A stretch of 64,000 nt of DNA from Paramacrobiotus metropolitanus (GCF_019649055.1 NW_026570245.1:124001-188000); one strand, 5' to 3'. Positions 1-10,711 are shown, counted from the stretch's first letter. The notes: generated by a model not told the origin, from the sequence alone. A program made the numbers and translations.

Positions 1-469
1 AACCAAATGAGTCTTTTACAACAAGAAAAATGTACACGCTCGCTCGCTTGCACTAAGGGCGGTTACGACCTTTATACTAGTAAATATCTACCGAATTGGC
101 CGTTGACTAAACGGCGCGCCTGTTTTTCGTGTCTATAGGATCATAACTGTAAAAAACGGCGATCCTGTTTTTTTTTATAGTAAAACGGTGTCGTATGTTT
201 GCGGGTAACTGTGGTAAGTCTCATAATTTAAAAACGAGAAATCCTTGATTTGCAGCATATTACCAGAGAAAATATTGCGGCTGTCCTGAAATTAAAAACA
301 AGTAGAAGTTTTCATGAAGTCGGCTGTTTTTTTTCTTTGTAGTAACGACCTATCGTCACGATGTTTAATGCGCAGACGTAATAATGCTTGTACGGATCCC
401 GGAGATCAGGTATACAGGTGCATATAGTCGTATGTGCAGCTTGCCAGCAGACTCAAAAGAAGATATTTT
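1..469. other. Left flank, no gene seen
   Basis: AT-rich sequence with several T-runs and no ORF or splice-bounded exon that I can support. It runs directly into the minisatellite array; short ORFs starting near 384-434 are only the array read through. Confidence 0.5.
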
Positions 470-3388
470 ACTTCCAGATACGAAAACTCTGGCAGTGTCT
501 ACGGCTGTCACGGCAGTTTCTACAGTATGTCTACAGATGTCTACTGGTGTCTACGGCGCTCCAGCTTTCAAATACCAAAACTCTGGCAGTGTCTACGGCT
601 GTCACGGCAGTGTCTACAGTAAGTTTACGGTTGTCTTCCGGTGTCTACGGCGCCCCTGCTTGCAGATACCAAAACTCTGGCAGTGTCTACAGCTGTCACG
701 GCAGTGTCTACAGTAAGTCTACGGATGTCTACCTGTTTCGACGGCGTTTCTGCTGGCGGAAGCCGAGAGCACTGGGAGTGTCTACGGCTGTCACGGCAGT
801 GTCTACAGTAAGATCTACAGATGTCACCACCGGTGTCTACGGCGCTCCTGCTCGCAAATAGCAAAACTCTGGCAGTGTCTACAGCTGTCACGGCAGTGTC
901 TACAGTAAGTCTACGGATGTCTACCGGTGTCTACGGCGTTTCTGCTGGCGGAAACCGAGAGCAATGGGAATGTCTACGGCTGTCACGGCAGTGTCTACAG
1001 TAAGTCTACGGATGTCTACCGGTGTCTACGGCGTTTCTGCTGGCGGAAACCGAGAGCAATGGGAATGTCTACGGCTGTCACGGCAGTGTCTACAGTAAGT
1101 TTACGGATGTCTACCGGTGTCTACGGCGCTCCTGCTTCCAGATACGGAAACTCTGGCAGTGTCTACGGCTGTCACGGCAGTGTCTACAGTAAGTCTACGG
1201 ATGTCTACCGGTGTCTACCGCGTTCCTGCTAGCCGAACCTGGAAGCACTTTGAATGTCTGGCTGTCACGGCAGTGTCTACAGTAAGTCTACGGATGTCTA
1301 CTGGTGTCTACGGCGCTCCAGCTGGCATACACCAAAACTCTGGCAGTGTCTACGGCTGTCACGGCAGTGTCTACAGTAAGTTTACGGTTGTCTTCCGGTG
1401 TCTACGGCGCCCTGCTTGCAGATACCAAAACTCTGGCAGTGTCTACAGCTGTCACGGCAGTGTCTACAGTAAGTCTACGGATGTTCTACCTGTTTCGACG
1501 GCGTTTCTGCTGGCGGATGCCGAGAGCAATGGGAATGTCTACGGCTGTCACGGCAGTGTCTACAGTAAGTTTACGGATGTCTACCGGTGTCTACGGCGCT
1601 CCTGCTTCCAGATACGAAAACTCTGGCAGTGTCTACGGCTGTCACGGCAGTGTCTACAGTAAGTCTACGGATGTCTACCGGTGTCTACCGCGTTCCTGCT
1701 AGCCGAACCTGGAAGCACTTTGAATGTCTACGGCTGTCACGGCAGTGTCTACAGTAAGTCTACGGATGTCTACCGGTGTCTACGGCGCTCCAGCTGGCAT
1801 ACACCAAAACTCTGGCAGTGTCTACGGCTGTCACGGCAGTGTCTACAGTAAGTTTACGGTTGTCTTCCGGTGTCTACGGCGCCCCTGCTTGCAGATACCA
1901 AAACTCTGGCAGTGTCTACAGCTGTCACGGCAGTGTCTACAGTAAGTCTACGGATGTTCTACCTGTTTCGACGGCGTTTCTGCTGGCGGATGCCGAGAGC
2001 AATGGGAATGTCTACGGCTGTCACGGCAGTGTCTACAGTAAGTTTACGGATGTCTACCGGTGTCTACGGCGCTCCTGCTTCCAGATACGAAAACTCTGGC
2101 AGTGTCTACGGCTGTCACGGCAGTGTCTACAGTAAGTCTACGGATGTCTACCGGTGTCTACCGCGTTCCTGCTAGCCGAACCTGGAAGCACTTTGAATGT
2201 CTACGGCTGTCACGGCAGTCTACAGTAAGTCTACGGATGTCTACCGGTGTCTACGGCGCTCCAGCTGGCATACAAAACTCTGGCAGTGTCTACGGCTGTC
2301 ACGGCAGTGTCTACAGTAAGTTTACGGTTGTCTTCCGGTGTCTACGGCGCCCCTGCTTGCAGATACCAAAACTCTGGCAGTGTCTACAGCTGTCACGGCA
2401 GTGTCTACAGTAAGTCTACGGATGTCTACCTGTTTCGACGGCGTTTCTGCTGGCGGATGCCGAGAGCACTGGGAGTGTCTACGGCTGTCACGGCAGTGTC
2501 TACAGTAAGTCTACAGATGTCTACCGGTGTCTACGGCGCTCCTGCTCGCAAATACCAAAACTCTGGCAGTGTCTACAGCTGTCACGGCAGTGTCTACAGT
2601 AAGTCTACGGATGTCTACCGGTGTCTACGGCGTTTTTGCTGGCCGAATCCGAAAGAACTGGGAATGTCTACGGCTGTCACGGCAGTGTCTACAGTAAGTT
2701 TACAGATGTCTACCGGTGTCTTCGGCGCTCCTGCTTCCAGATACGAAAACTCTGGCTGTGTCTACGGCTGTCACGGCAGTTTCTACAGTATGTCTACAGA
2801 TGTCTACTGGTGTCTACGGCGCTCCAGCTTTCAAATACCAAAACTCTGGCAGTGTCTACGGCTGTCACGGCAGTGTCTACAGTATGTCTACAGATGTCTA
2901 CCGGTGTCTACGGCGCTCCTGCTTGCAGATACGAAAACTCTGGCAGTGTCTACGGCTGTCACGGCAGTGTCTACAGTAAGTTTACGGATGTCTACCGGTG
3001 TCTACGGCGCTCCTGCTTGCAGATACGAAAACTCTGGCAGTGTCTACAGCGGTCACGGCAGTGTCTACAGTAAGTCTACAGATGTCTACCGGTGTCTACG
3101 GCGTTTCTGCTGGCGGAAGCCGAGAGCACTGGGAGTGTCTACGGCTGTCACGGCAGTGTCTACAGTAAGTTTACGGATGTCTACCGGTGTCTACGGCGCT
3201 CCTGCTTCCAGATACGAAAACTCTGGCAGTGTCTACGGCTGTCACGGCAGTGTCTACAGTAAGTCTACGGATGTCTACCGGTGTCTACGGCGTTTCTGCT
3301 GGAGGAAGCCGAGAGCACTGGGAGTGTCTACGGCTGTCACGGCAGTGTCTACAGTATGTCTACAGATGTCTACTATGTCTACCGTTTG
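470..3388 (+). repeat. 94-bp minisatellite array, ~31 copies
   Basis: Tandem units of 94 bp, seen from the marker CTCTGGCAGTG recurring at 487, 581 and 675 and onward to about 3388. Each unit has a constant part (GTCTACGGCTGTCACGGCAG and following) and a variable part of at least three classes: CAGATACCAAAA-like, GGCGGAAGCCGAGAGCA-like and AGCCGAACCTGGAAGCAC-like. Within a unit the hexamer GTCTAC occurs five times at offsets 0, 21, 32, 42 and 52, with the next unit at 94. A larger block recurs at 1321, 1793 and 2264 (GCTGGCATAC marker), giving a ~471-bp higher-order period of five units. Because 94 is not a multiple of 3 and the unit has few stops, long ORFs (up to 380 codons) arise on the + strand. 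I read these as incidental. Confidence 0.95.
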
Positions 3389-4510
3389 AAAAAATGCGGT
3401 CAGTTTTTTTTCTTTGGTACAAAACGTTCCATATATAACTGTTTTATATAAGCTATATGTAGTCAGAGTGATCTATTTTGGCTAATTTAAATGAACTGCT
3501 TTACGTGAAAGACGCTCGTTTCCGCTGTTTGTTAAATCATTATTGAAATTATTAGCATGCGACACAGTTCTAACTTATCTATAATTATATTGTCTGAATA
3601 ATTTGCTTGAAGCTAGTACTGTACAGTGCGTCAAAGCGGTGATAAAAATTAACTGAAATTGTAACATACACCATACGCAAAACAGTTAGCACGCCGCCAG
3701 AACTATACTGGCGAGGTCCTAACTTAGAAGAACAAACCAGTTATTAATAACCACATATCACACATATATCCATACTGCATCCTTACCTGGTTCCAAAAAT
3801 CTCGATTTTTCAACCGGATCGTATGCATAACGAATACCGCTTATTCGGGTCTGTGCACGGTATCGGATCAAAAATTGGAACCCCGCATGTGAATTGTATC
3901 AGAATTTAGAACCCTTTTTTGTTGTGAAAATAGCCGCTTTCTAATCGCGACTGACAGCTGCTTTAATATCAGCTCGCTGCAGTTTCAGTAACGACTGACA
4001 TATGAACACAGTTTTTGGTATCCTTTTCGGGTAATAAATTATCCAATTTGTATTATAAATGACGCCGGCGCAAATCCGCTAAACTCAGCCCTTAGAACTA
4101 AGTAAAGGGCACATCAAAGCCTTATTAATTCAGTTTTGGTCTCAAACGATCATTCTGAAAAAGGCTTTTTGAACCGGGTCATCAATCGAAACTTGTAATA
4201 AAATAACACCTGGTGATTAATTACTTTCAGTCACATTAAAATTAATTTATTGATAATGTTCAGCACTGTACAGATAGTGCTTATTGAACATACCCAGTAA
4301 TACACCACGACTGCCGCCATACTGGAGACGGACAGTTTCGGACCAGAAGAAAAAATACAGTGCTGTAATTTGTAAAGCATCACGAAACAATTTCAGCAGG
4401 GAAAAGGATAGTTAATAACTTATTAATGAGTGAAGCCGCTTTAAAATTCACCACTTTATTAATAATAATCGCACAGTTCAGGTAAGAAAGAAAGAAAAAC
4501 GCTATCTTAT
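3389..4510. other. Intergenic, possible LINE 3' region
   Basis: No gene recognised. The part next to 4510 is presumably the 3' untranslated tail of the minus-strand LINE, but I could not locate its 3' end, a poly(A)-like tail or a target-site duplication. Confidence 0.35.
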
Positions 4511-7375
4511 TCACAACAGCAAAACTTCATTTAAACTATCCACTCCGTCCATTGTGCCAAGGATAGATGCTGCATTTCCACGCTGAATCTCCAGCGATAT
4601 TCGTTGTCGTAGAAACTCATGCGATCGACGCTCTCCTGTATGCTCTTGAAGTCTTTTGCCCAACTCCTTCACGATGGCGATAGCCGACGGGCCCCAGGGG
4701 CCCATCGTTTCAAAGGCGATGGGAGAAAAGATATAACGCCCTAGCAGATACGCATACCGTCGGGACTTCTTATCTTCGGCTTGTACAGCAGCAGTTCCAG
4801 CCGTAACCGACGTCGATAAGAGATGGGAAAAGGCCATTGTGTCAACGCACGTCACATCCCAGGCCAGACACATTCCTCTTTTCCAGGCGAAGGTTGTACA
4901 ACCGTCAGGGCGTTGATCTGTTATAGAGGACGTACCGCGTGGTTCCAGCTTAGCGGGAACACCGGCTGAAACACACGCACGACATACGATGCTGTTTAAA
5001 CCTCCATGGCGCGCGTGCCTACCGGCCGAGTAGCTGCACGATAAGCCATGGTGTCCTAACTTGTCAACGCGCTTCTGGCATTTGGTACAGTCATGGGGCT
5101 CACAAATATCCGCTCCAAGACGAAGACCAATAGAGATTTTAATCGTCTCATCGTCGAGGAGGTTACCGATGTGGGCTGAGGGAAGCGCATTCAACCAAAT
5201 ACCGGCTTCGGGTCGAGACTGAGCGAGAAAACGAGCTGTGTTAATGACGTCACCCCGAAACAGGTCCAATAAAACAGAAGCCGACACATTACAAAGCGGC
5301 AAGTCCCATGTCTTTTGGAGCTTCCGGAAACCAACTTCTGGAACTTCTGCTACGCGGGCTTTGGTTTTCCACAATTCCACTGCTTCTGAAGTATTAACCG
5401 CCGGAAGGTGAGGAAGCATCGATGACAACAAATCAGATACGGAATGAATCGAAGCCAAGTAGGCTGGAAGTGCTAATTCCTCCGCACGAAGTATGCCAAT
5501 ACCTCCTCGACTGACCGGAAGTGTCGCTTGTCGCCAGCATGGATAGTCATCATGGTTTACCCGGACGTTACTGAGTTCTTGAAAACATGAGCGCAGTGAC
5601 TCGTCGATTTGATAAAGCAATTTCGAATCTTTCCAGGCATTGCAGCATCTGAGCACATATATTATCTTCGGGGCACCCAAGCAGTGTCTAAGTAGATACA
5701 GTGCATGGTGGCGAGGAAGAAGTTGTAACCGTTCGCAGGCTGTCTTTATGGCGCTTGATTTCTCGGAAAGAGTTTCGCCAATTGCATTATCCAGCACCGG
5801 GGCGCCTAGCAAGGTTAGAGTTGAGCTTGACACCACGCGGAGTTGTGGGTGGCGCGAAACAAATTCATCTACCACTGCTTGCCGTTCAATTTCGGTGCCT
5901 CCCGATACAAAAAGTTCACATTTAGCCTCGTTTATGTCCAGTCCAATGGCATGTGCGCCTTCGATGACTCGTCTGAAGTTTTCTGCAACAGTCGCCGGCG
6001 TTCCGCCCAGGGTTCCGTCGTCTAGGTACCAGGCATTAAGCTCGGTATCCAGCGTGGCAATTACCCGGAGCAAAGCCAGACAAAACAGCAGCGGTCCCAA
6101 CGGGTCGCCTTGTTGCACCCCAGACTCAGACGACATCACCATTCCATCAATGAACAAGGAAGAATGATGTCCATACGCCGACCAAAAGAAATCATCGTAT
6201 TCGGGAAAGTGTGTATGTACAGCATCCAGAACCACTTCACGAGATACGGTATTGAATGCATTGCGAAAGTCGATTTTTACGAGTGCTTTAATGCTCTCCG
6301 GTTTTGACTGGACAAAATGCCTGGCTGCGTGGACGATGGCTTCGGCTCCGCCCCGTACGTTGAAGCCAGACTGCTGAGGAGTGAGCAAGGCGGTTGCCCG
6401 GTCCGCTATTCTGCTGCAGATGATTTTGGCAAGTAGACGACGCATCGACAGTCCTACCGCTATAGGGCGCAGCCCGCCGTCTTTCTTTCGCAAAGCCAGT
6501 AATTTACCTCCAAAGAATATCGGCCGTATATCTGCAGGTACTTTGCCTTGCATAACCAAGGACAGCAAAGAGGCCATGGCTTCGCAAAAAGGACCGCTCA
6601 GATCATCTAACTTTGAACCCACCAAGTCCAGCAGATGTTGGGGCCTTAAGCCATCTGGTACTGCTGCTGAGCCCCGCGGGAAAGTGTGGATAGCGGCAAA
6701 AACCTCTGCGGCAGTTATTACGGGCGCAGCAAGAGCGGTGGTAGCGCGGCGAGCCGTAGACGGTGGGGCGCATAAGGGGTGCTTCTCTCGTAAACTTTGG
6801 AGAACTTCAGGGGTGCAGACCGCCACTGAGTCAGTAGATAACAAAACGCGCATTGCTCCGGAGATGGATCCGTCGTCAATCTTCTGACCGACTTGACGAA
6901 CGAGATCCTCATCGCTGCTGCGTTTTCTCCGACTTGACGGTGGGGGGCTGGGAGGCAGATCCGTACCTTGTTCGTATAACGCGAGGTTCTTTTTCACTGC
7001 CGTTGCAAGTGAGGCTGCTCGTTCCGATTTGACTTTATCTGGGAGGCGGAGTGCACTAGGGCAGAAAGAGAGCAGCTTCGACCATGACTGGCTGTCGTTC
7101 TTGGTGGCGACCTGGTGGAGCACTTTCTGTAGCGCGGATCTCACCGCAGGTCTTGCACCATGGGGAACGCGGCGTAGTATTCGCTCCTTACTCGGGTGAA
7201 AAGATGCGGCCGTAGGTGGGGTAGGTGCAGCTCCCCGCGAATTGCTAGAAGTGGAGGCAGCGCTGGCGGCTGGGATCAGCTTCAGATCCTGCGACAGGGT
7301 CTTGGGGCAAACGGGTCTGTGGGATCCCCAGGCCTGCAACAGTTTACCGCAGCCAGAACAAGAAAACTGAGGCAT
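4511..7375 (-). CDS. R2-type LINE protein: zinc finger, reverse transcriptase, restriction-like endonuclease
   Basis: Single uninterrupted ORF of 954 codons from the ATG at 7375; the same frame stays open a little further upstream without an ATG. The N-terminus has a C-x2-C-x12-H-x3-C zinc finger (CSGCGK...HRPVC). The middle is a reverse transcriptase with the conserved blocks AFNTVSRE, GVQQGDPLGPLLF and the catalytic YLDDG. Toward the C-terminus there is a C-x2-C-x8-H-x4-C knuckle (CTKCQK...HHGLSC), followed by RPDG and WDVT, which resemble the PD-(D/E)XK endonuclease of early-branching, R2-like LINEs. That class nicks a target site and primes reverse transcription there, whereas later LINEs use an APE endonuclease, which I do not see. 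The length suits a single-ORF RLE element. There are no stops or frame breaks, so it may be a young copy. Family beyond 'RLE LINE' is not assigned. Confidence 0.88.
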   Translation of the reverse strand: MPQFSCSGCGKLLQAWGSHRPVCPKTLSQDLKLIPAASAASTSSNSRGAAPTPPTAASFHPSKERILRRVPHGARPAVRSALQKVLHQVATKNDSQSWSKLLSFCPSALRLPDKVKSERAASLATAVKKNLALYEQGTDLPPSPPPSSRRKRSSDEDLVRQVGQKIDDGSISGAMRVLLSTDSVAVCTPEVLQSLREKHPLCAPPSTARRATTALAAPVITAAEVFAAIHTFPRGSAAVPDGLRPQHLLDLVGSKLDDLSGPFCEAMASLLSLVMQGKVPADIRPIFFGGKLLALRKKDGGLRPIAVGLSMRRLLAKIICSRIADRATALLTPQQSGFNVRGGAEAIVHAARHFVQSKPESIKALVKIDFRNAFNTVSREVVLDAVHTHFPEYDDFFWSAYGHHSSLFIDGMVMSSESGVQQGDPLGPLLFCLALLRVIATLDTELNAWYLDDGTLGGTPATVAENFRRVIEGAHAIGLDINEAKCELFVSGGTEIERQAVVDEFVSRHPQLRVVSSSTLTLLGAPVLDNAIGETLSEKSSAIKTACERLQLLPRHHALYLLRHCLGAPKIIYVLRCCNAWKDSKLLYQIDESLRSCFQELSNVRVNHDDYPCWRQATLPVSRGGIGILRAEELALPAYLASIHSVSDLLSSMLPHLPAVNTSEAVELWKTKARVAEVPEVGFRKLQKTWDLPLCNVSASVLLDLFRGDVINTARFLAQSRPEAGIWLNALPSAHIGNLLDDETIKISIGLRLGADICEPHDCTKCQKRVDKLGHHGLSCSYSAGRHARHGGLNSIVCRACVSAGVPAKLEPRGTSSITDQRPDGCTTFAWKRGMCLAWDVTCVDTMAFSHLLSTSVTAGTAAVQAEDKKSRRYAYLLGRYIFSPIAFETMGPWGPSAIAIVKELGKRLQEHTGERRSHEFLRQRISLEIQRGNAASILGTMDGVDSLNEVLLL

Positions 7376-7658
7376 GGTGGGGAGGGCATTCGCCGAAGAA
7401 TATCGCAATTAAAGGAGCAGATAGTGAGGGACTTACAAGAAAATCGCTGGTGTGTCGCTGGATGTCTACGGGACAGCTGCCACCACACAGCCTCTGGAGA
7501 AACGATCTACCAGACTAAGGTCCCGTAGCCACCCTCCATACTGAATGACGGGAAATTTGTCATTCAGGGGCAAAAATCACGAGCCCAAAAATTCCAAATC
7601 ACGATCTCAAGATGGCGATACGAAGGTTAAATTTAGAAAAAGCTCAAGAAAAGTCCTT

Positions 7659-7690
7659 TGGGGGGACAGCCGGGAAATGAACCCGGGACC
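7659..7690 (-). other. tRNA 3'-half-like segment (or primer-binding-site-like)
   Basis: Read on the minus strand, this stretch has a 5-bp stem CCGGG/CCCGG closing a 7-nt loop TTCATTT, as in a T-arm. A 7-nt acceptor-like CTGTCCC, one discriminator base and CCA follow. No matching 5' acceptor, D-arm or anticodon arm lies beyond it, and T-loop position 58 is T rather than A, so it is not a functional tRNA gene. Read on the + strand it starts TGG and could be a primer-binding site complementary to a tRNA 3' end, but I see no LTR ending in CA before it. Both readings remain open. Confidence 0.45.
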
Positions 7691-7704
7691 ACCCGCAATT
7701 TGTC

Positions 7705-7752
7705 TTATTTTACAATTAACAAACTCGTTAATTGTAAAATAACGAGTTTGTT
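7705..7752. repeat. Nested AT-rich palindrome
   Basis: Perfect inverted repeat with 16-bp arms (7705-7720 and 7727-7742) around a 6-bp loop. A second pairing, AACAACTCG-type (7718-7727 with 7743-7752), overlaps it, so two alternative hairpins compete. Confidence 0.85.
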
Positions 7753-8026
7753 AATTAGTAAAATTTAATTGTAAAATAAAATAGCCGCTTTTGTACCACG
7801 ATCGACATTGGTGTTTTGACTACTGACAACCGTTCACTATGGTGCCGGCTCGGCTCATGTTTGGTATGCGTGTAGGTCAAACATCGCCGTCATTCCAAAA
7901 ACAAACGGCGCCCTGTACTCGTATACAGTAAACAAACTTGGCATTTAAAGGGTAGCTCTACAAACAGCTTACTCTTATCTTATTGTTTTGCTGGCTGATA
8001 ATTTTGCCCGTTGTATTTGTACAAGA

Positions 8027-8093
8027 TACATCTGCTTGTGCCGTATCGTCATTTACATGTCATGTAAATGACGATACGGCACAAGCAGATGTA
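8027..8093. repeat. Near-perfect 67-bp palindrome
   Basis: Arms of 33 bp (8027-8059 and 8061-8093) are exactly complementary around a single base, so the duplex could extrude as one long cruciform. It lies 60 bp outside the left end of the Maverick. The one-base loop argues against a miRNA precursor. Confidence 0.95.
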
Positions 8094-8153
8094 CCCAAAC
8101 AGTACATTTCGATGTTTGATATGCAACCGTATACTCACGTTAAAATTAGTTGC

Positions 8154-8396
8154 AGTAGATACAAAAGCCTCTATGCCGTAAGTAAACAAATCGTAAAAAC
8201 CTCTTTCGATAGGGAATCAGGGAGAAGTTCAAAGTCGTTAAATGTTCTTATGTAAACAAACTTTTGATAGGGAATCAGGGAGAAGTAAAAAACACTATGT
8301 ACACACACCTGTGCAAACACATTCCACACTTTTATTGCCGTACGTTCCAAACTTTACGAGCACACTGACCGGCAAGAGACACAGAACAGAGAGAAG
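8154..8396 (+). repeat. Maverick left terminal inverted repeat
   Basis: Matches the reverse complement of 27335-27576 over its whole length with a handful of substitutions and one indel, concentrated in the inner third. It contains an internal direct repeat of GATAGGGAATCAGGGAGAAG (8208 and 8266 areas). Homology stops just after GAGAGAAG at 8396. Confidence 0.95.
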
Positions 8397-8671
8397 GCAC
8401 TGATGATCAGCCGATCTGATAAGCGCTGAACCAGGATGTGCTGCTGCTGCCCGTCTTAATTACTGCACAGACACACGTGCATTTGCAAATCTGGTCATTT
8501 GCATTGCCGCTCATTTGCGTTTGGCAATTTTGATTTTCTCGCTAATTGCACACGGTCTGCTTTTTGGCCTGCATTTTAGCGAAGTCTGACCTCGCGGTAT
8601 TTCGTCGTGCTTTTTTGTGTGGCTGTGCTTTGGTTGTTTTTTCTTTTACCGTTCTTATTCTCGCCTGCAAT

Positions 8672-10077
8672 ATGGACACACCTGCAGCTGCATCTGACGG
8701 CCAGCGTCGATCCCCGCGTATACAGGAGATTGCTGCACGCACATCACCGTCTGCACCATCGGCATCCATAACAGCGGCCACGGCACCATCAACTGCCGCG
8801 CCTGCGAATGCTGAACGGCCGTCTTCCGCTTCTACGGGCAATGGTTCTCCAGCGTCTTCTGCTGCAGCACCTGTGGCCCCGCCGTCATCCTCAGAACCGA
8901 TCGCCGGGGCCAGCGGTGTACAGGTACACAAATTAAAAACTTTTTATTTTTTTGTGGTTTTTGTACGTGCTGGCACATTTAGCCTTGTACTTTTATTCGG
9001 CAACAACGTGTACTCAATGACAAGAAGCCTGCGCAAATTTAACTATTTAAAATGATTAAATTTAGCTGTGTATGATCAACAAGTACGTTTCATACGTGCT
9101 ATAATTATTTATTGCGTTATACGTTTTGCTGCTTCGTTTAGAAGGCACCAAGGCGACGTCCCGACCACGACCCACGGATCAAAAACAGCGTGAATGTGGG
9201 CAAGCGAATGCCTGTGGCACCCGTGGAGGATGACGAAGAGGAAGAAGACTCGGAAGAAGAAGACGCTGAAGAAGAAGAAGAAGACGAAGACGACCAAGAA
9301 GAAGAAGATCCGCAACCGGTAAGAAAAAAATCATTGCCATTTTATGGTTTGACGCCATGATGAAAAGTTTGACGCCATTGTCTGATTTTCGATTTTTTAT
9401 TGCATTGCAGCCTGCTAAGCGACGCCGCACTGGCGGTACAAGTGCCACAAGCGTCGCAGCGGAACCAGCCGTCGCGGGAGTGTTTTGTGAAGGCAGTGTT
9501 GCCTATTTCGATACCACCAACGCTGTGCTGGTTGAAACTCCAACTCAGACTTTCGTTTCTGGGCAGTGGCACGGACGCTTCTTGATGCCAGTCAGTAACT
9601 TCCGTGGCGCTGATCTCTCCGGCATCCCTATTGCGGGTCCTACGCATCCCGATCGCCGCTTGCCTGTGGGGGACGTCGAGGAGAAAAACCGCGCTTTATA
9701 CGAACGTCATATGGAAAAGTGCGATTGTACGGGGCTACGTGTGTGGCTATTGCTACGCCAAGGCTGAATTTAAGCCCGCTGTCCATATCTTCGCTGATCA
9801 TCGCCGTTCAAAGGCGCGGCAGGATTGCATCCGCCATGTTATCGGCAAGCGGGCTGTGGGTGGACGGGCAGCGCAGGGCCCATGCGTGTACTTCGCCCGC
9901 GCCGAACCGGATTCTGCGGGCATCAAAGGCGTCACTGCACCAACGAAAATCGAACCGTTGGTTCCGTACGTAAAATTGCCCCTGGTGGGAATAATGAAGT
10001 TGTTCCGCATAAGGGGAAGCACTATGGCAACATTCGAAAGGAATGAGATTCCGTGTTATTGTTTCTGTTGCGGGTAA
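8672..10077 (+). CDS. Maverick ORF: acidic protein with C2H2-like finger, frame-broken
   Basis: Three exons are supported by splice signals: 8672-8923 (GTGTACAG|gtacac), 9142-9318 (tttag|AAGG to CCG|gtaaga) and from 9411 (ttgcag|CCTGC), all in phase 0. Exon 1 encodes a Ser/Ala/Pro-rich stretch and exon 2 a basic patch followed by a long Glu/Asp run. Exon 3 encodes a globular part whose frame closes at 9767. A good continuation lies one frame over from about 9720 to 10077, including a C-x2-C-x10-H-x4-H zinc-finger-like motif (CGYC...H...H), so there is probably a one-base indel near 9720. Acidic plus zinc-finger content suggests a DNA-binding or regulatory protein, which is inference. I do not recognise a named family. 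Confidence 0.6.
9348..9378. promoter_or_regulatory. TTTGACGCCAT motif pair in intron
   Basis: Two exact copies of TTTGACGCCAT (9348 and 9368), 20 bp apart, inside the second intron of the first Maverick gene. The same motif recurs in other non-coding gaps of the element. The core resembles an ATF/CREB site with one change. Confidence 0.6.
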
Positions 10078-10711
10078 ATTTTGTATGGTTGGTGTCTTCT
10101 CCATGAAGTATTTTTGTTTTATTGCTCTAATGTCCTGAATGCTGTGCAACACTATTATGATTTTTGTTTCTCATCGCCCAATGCTATCATGATATTTTGT
10201 TATGTATACGCCGAAGTACTTTTTTATGGCTTTTTCATGCCGCATTATGAATTTCGAAGAACGAATCAACTTAAACGTTACATTTTACACATTTTACGTA
10301 CATTTATGCAAATCTGCAAGTGCAATGTAAAAATCCTTCTCCGCATTCTGTACACAATAAAATGAAGTGAAAGTTTCTGTCAGCATACACATGAAATTTC
10401 TGACATATGGGTTCGTTAAACAGCGCTCTCTTTGCATTTGCATGCCATAAAAAGTTACAAGTGTAAATTAACACCTGTTTAAGCGCTTGATAGGCTTTCT
10501 CCACACGTGCACCACATCGCACCACTGTTTACTTTCGACCTGGCATGGCGTGTACGCGAAGTCGCTTGTAGCCAATAAACTGTTTCAAAATGCAGTAAAA
10601 TTTTCAAACTGCAATCTTGTAAGATGGTTGACCATGCGTAAGTTACCGACAACGACAGACTTTCAGTTTAAAATTTCCAAGCCGTTGTAAGTTTTGAATT
10701 TTTATCTGGGC
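10078..10711. other. Maverick intergenic region
   Basis: AT-rich, no coding exon supported; contains the end of the first gene and the promoter region of the next. Confidence 0.4.

Larger units (their letters stand above)
7376..8026. other. Intergenic: LINE 5' flank
   Basis: Likely includes the LINE 5' UTR next to 7376. It contains the tRNA-like segment and a palindrome listed separately; no other gene was seen. Confidence 0.4.

Noticed and set aside
470-3388. CRISPR-like array
   Set aside because: Units are contiguous 94-bp tandem copies without unique spacers.
384-3438. Overlapping ORFs of 60-380 codons across the minisatellite
   Set aside because: They follow from a stop-poor 94-bp unit read in rotating frames; no start context, splice or domain supports a protein.
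5640-6887. Plus-strand ORFs inside the LINE
   Set aside because: Antisense shadows of the reverse transcriptase ORF.
8027-8093. miRNA precursor
   Set aside because: Loop of one base and perfect arms do not suit Drosha/Dicer substrates.
8542-8931. Minus-strand Ala/Asp-rich ORF of 129 codons
   Set aside because: Shadow of the Ser/Ala-rich first exon of the Maverick gene, which has matching splice sites.
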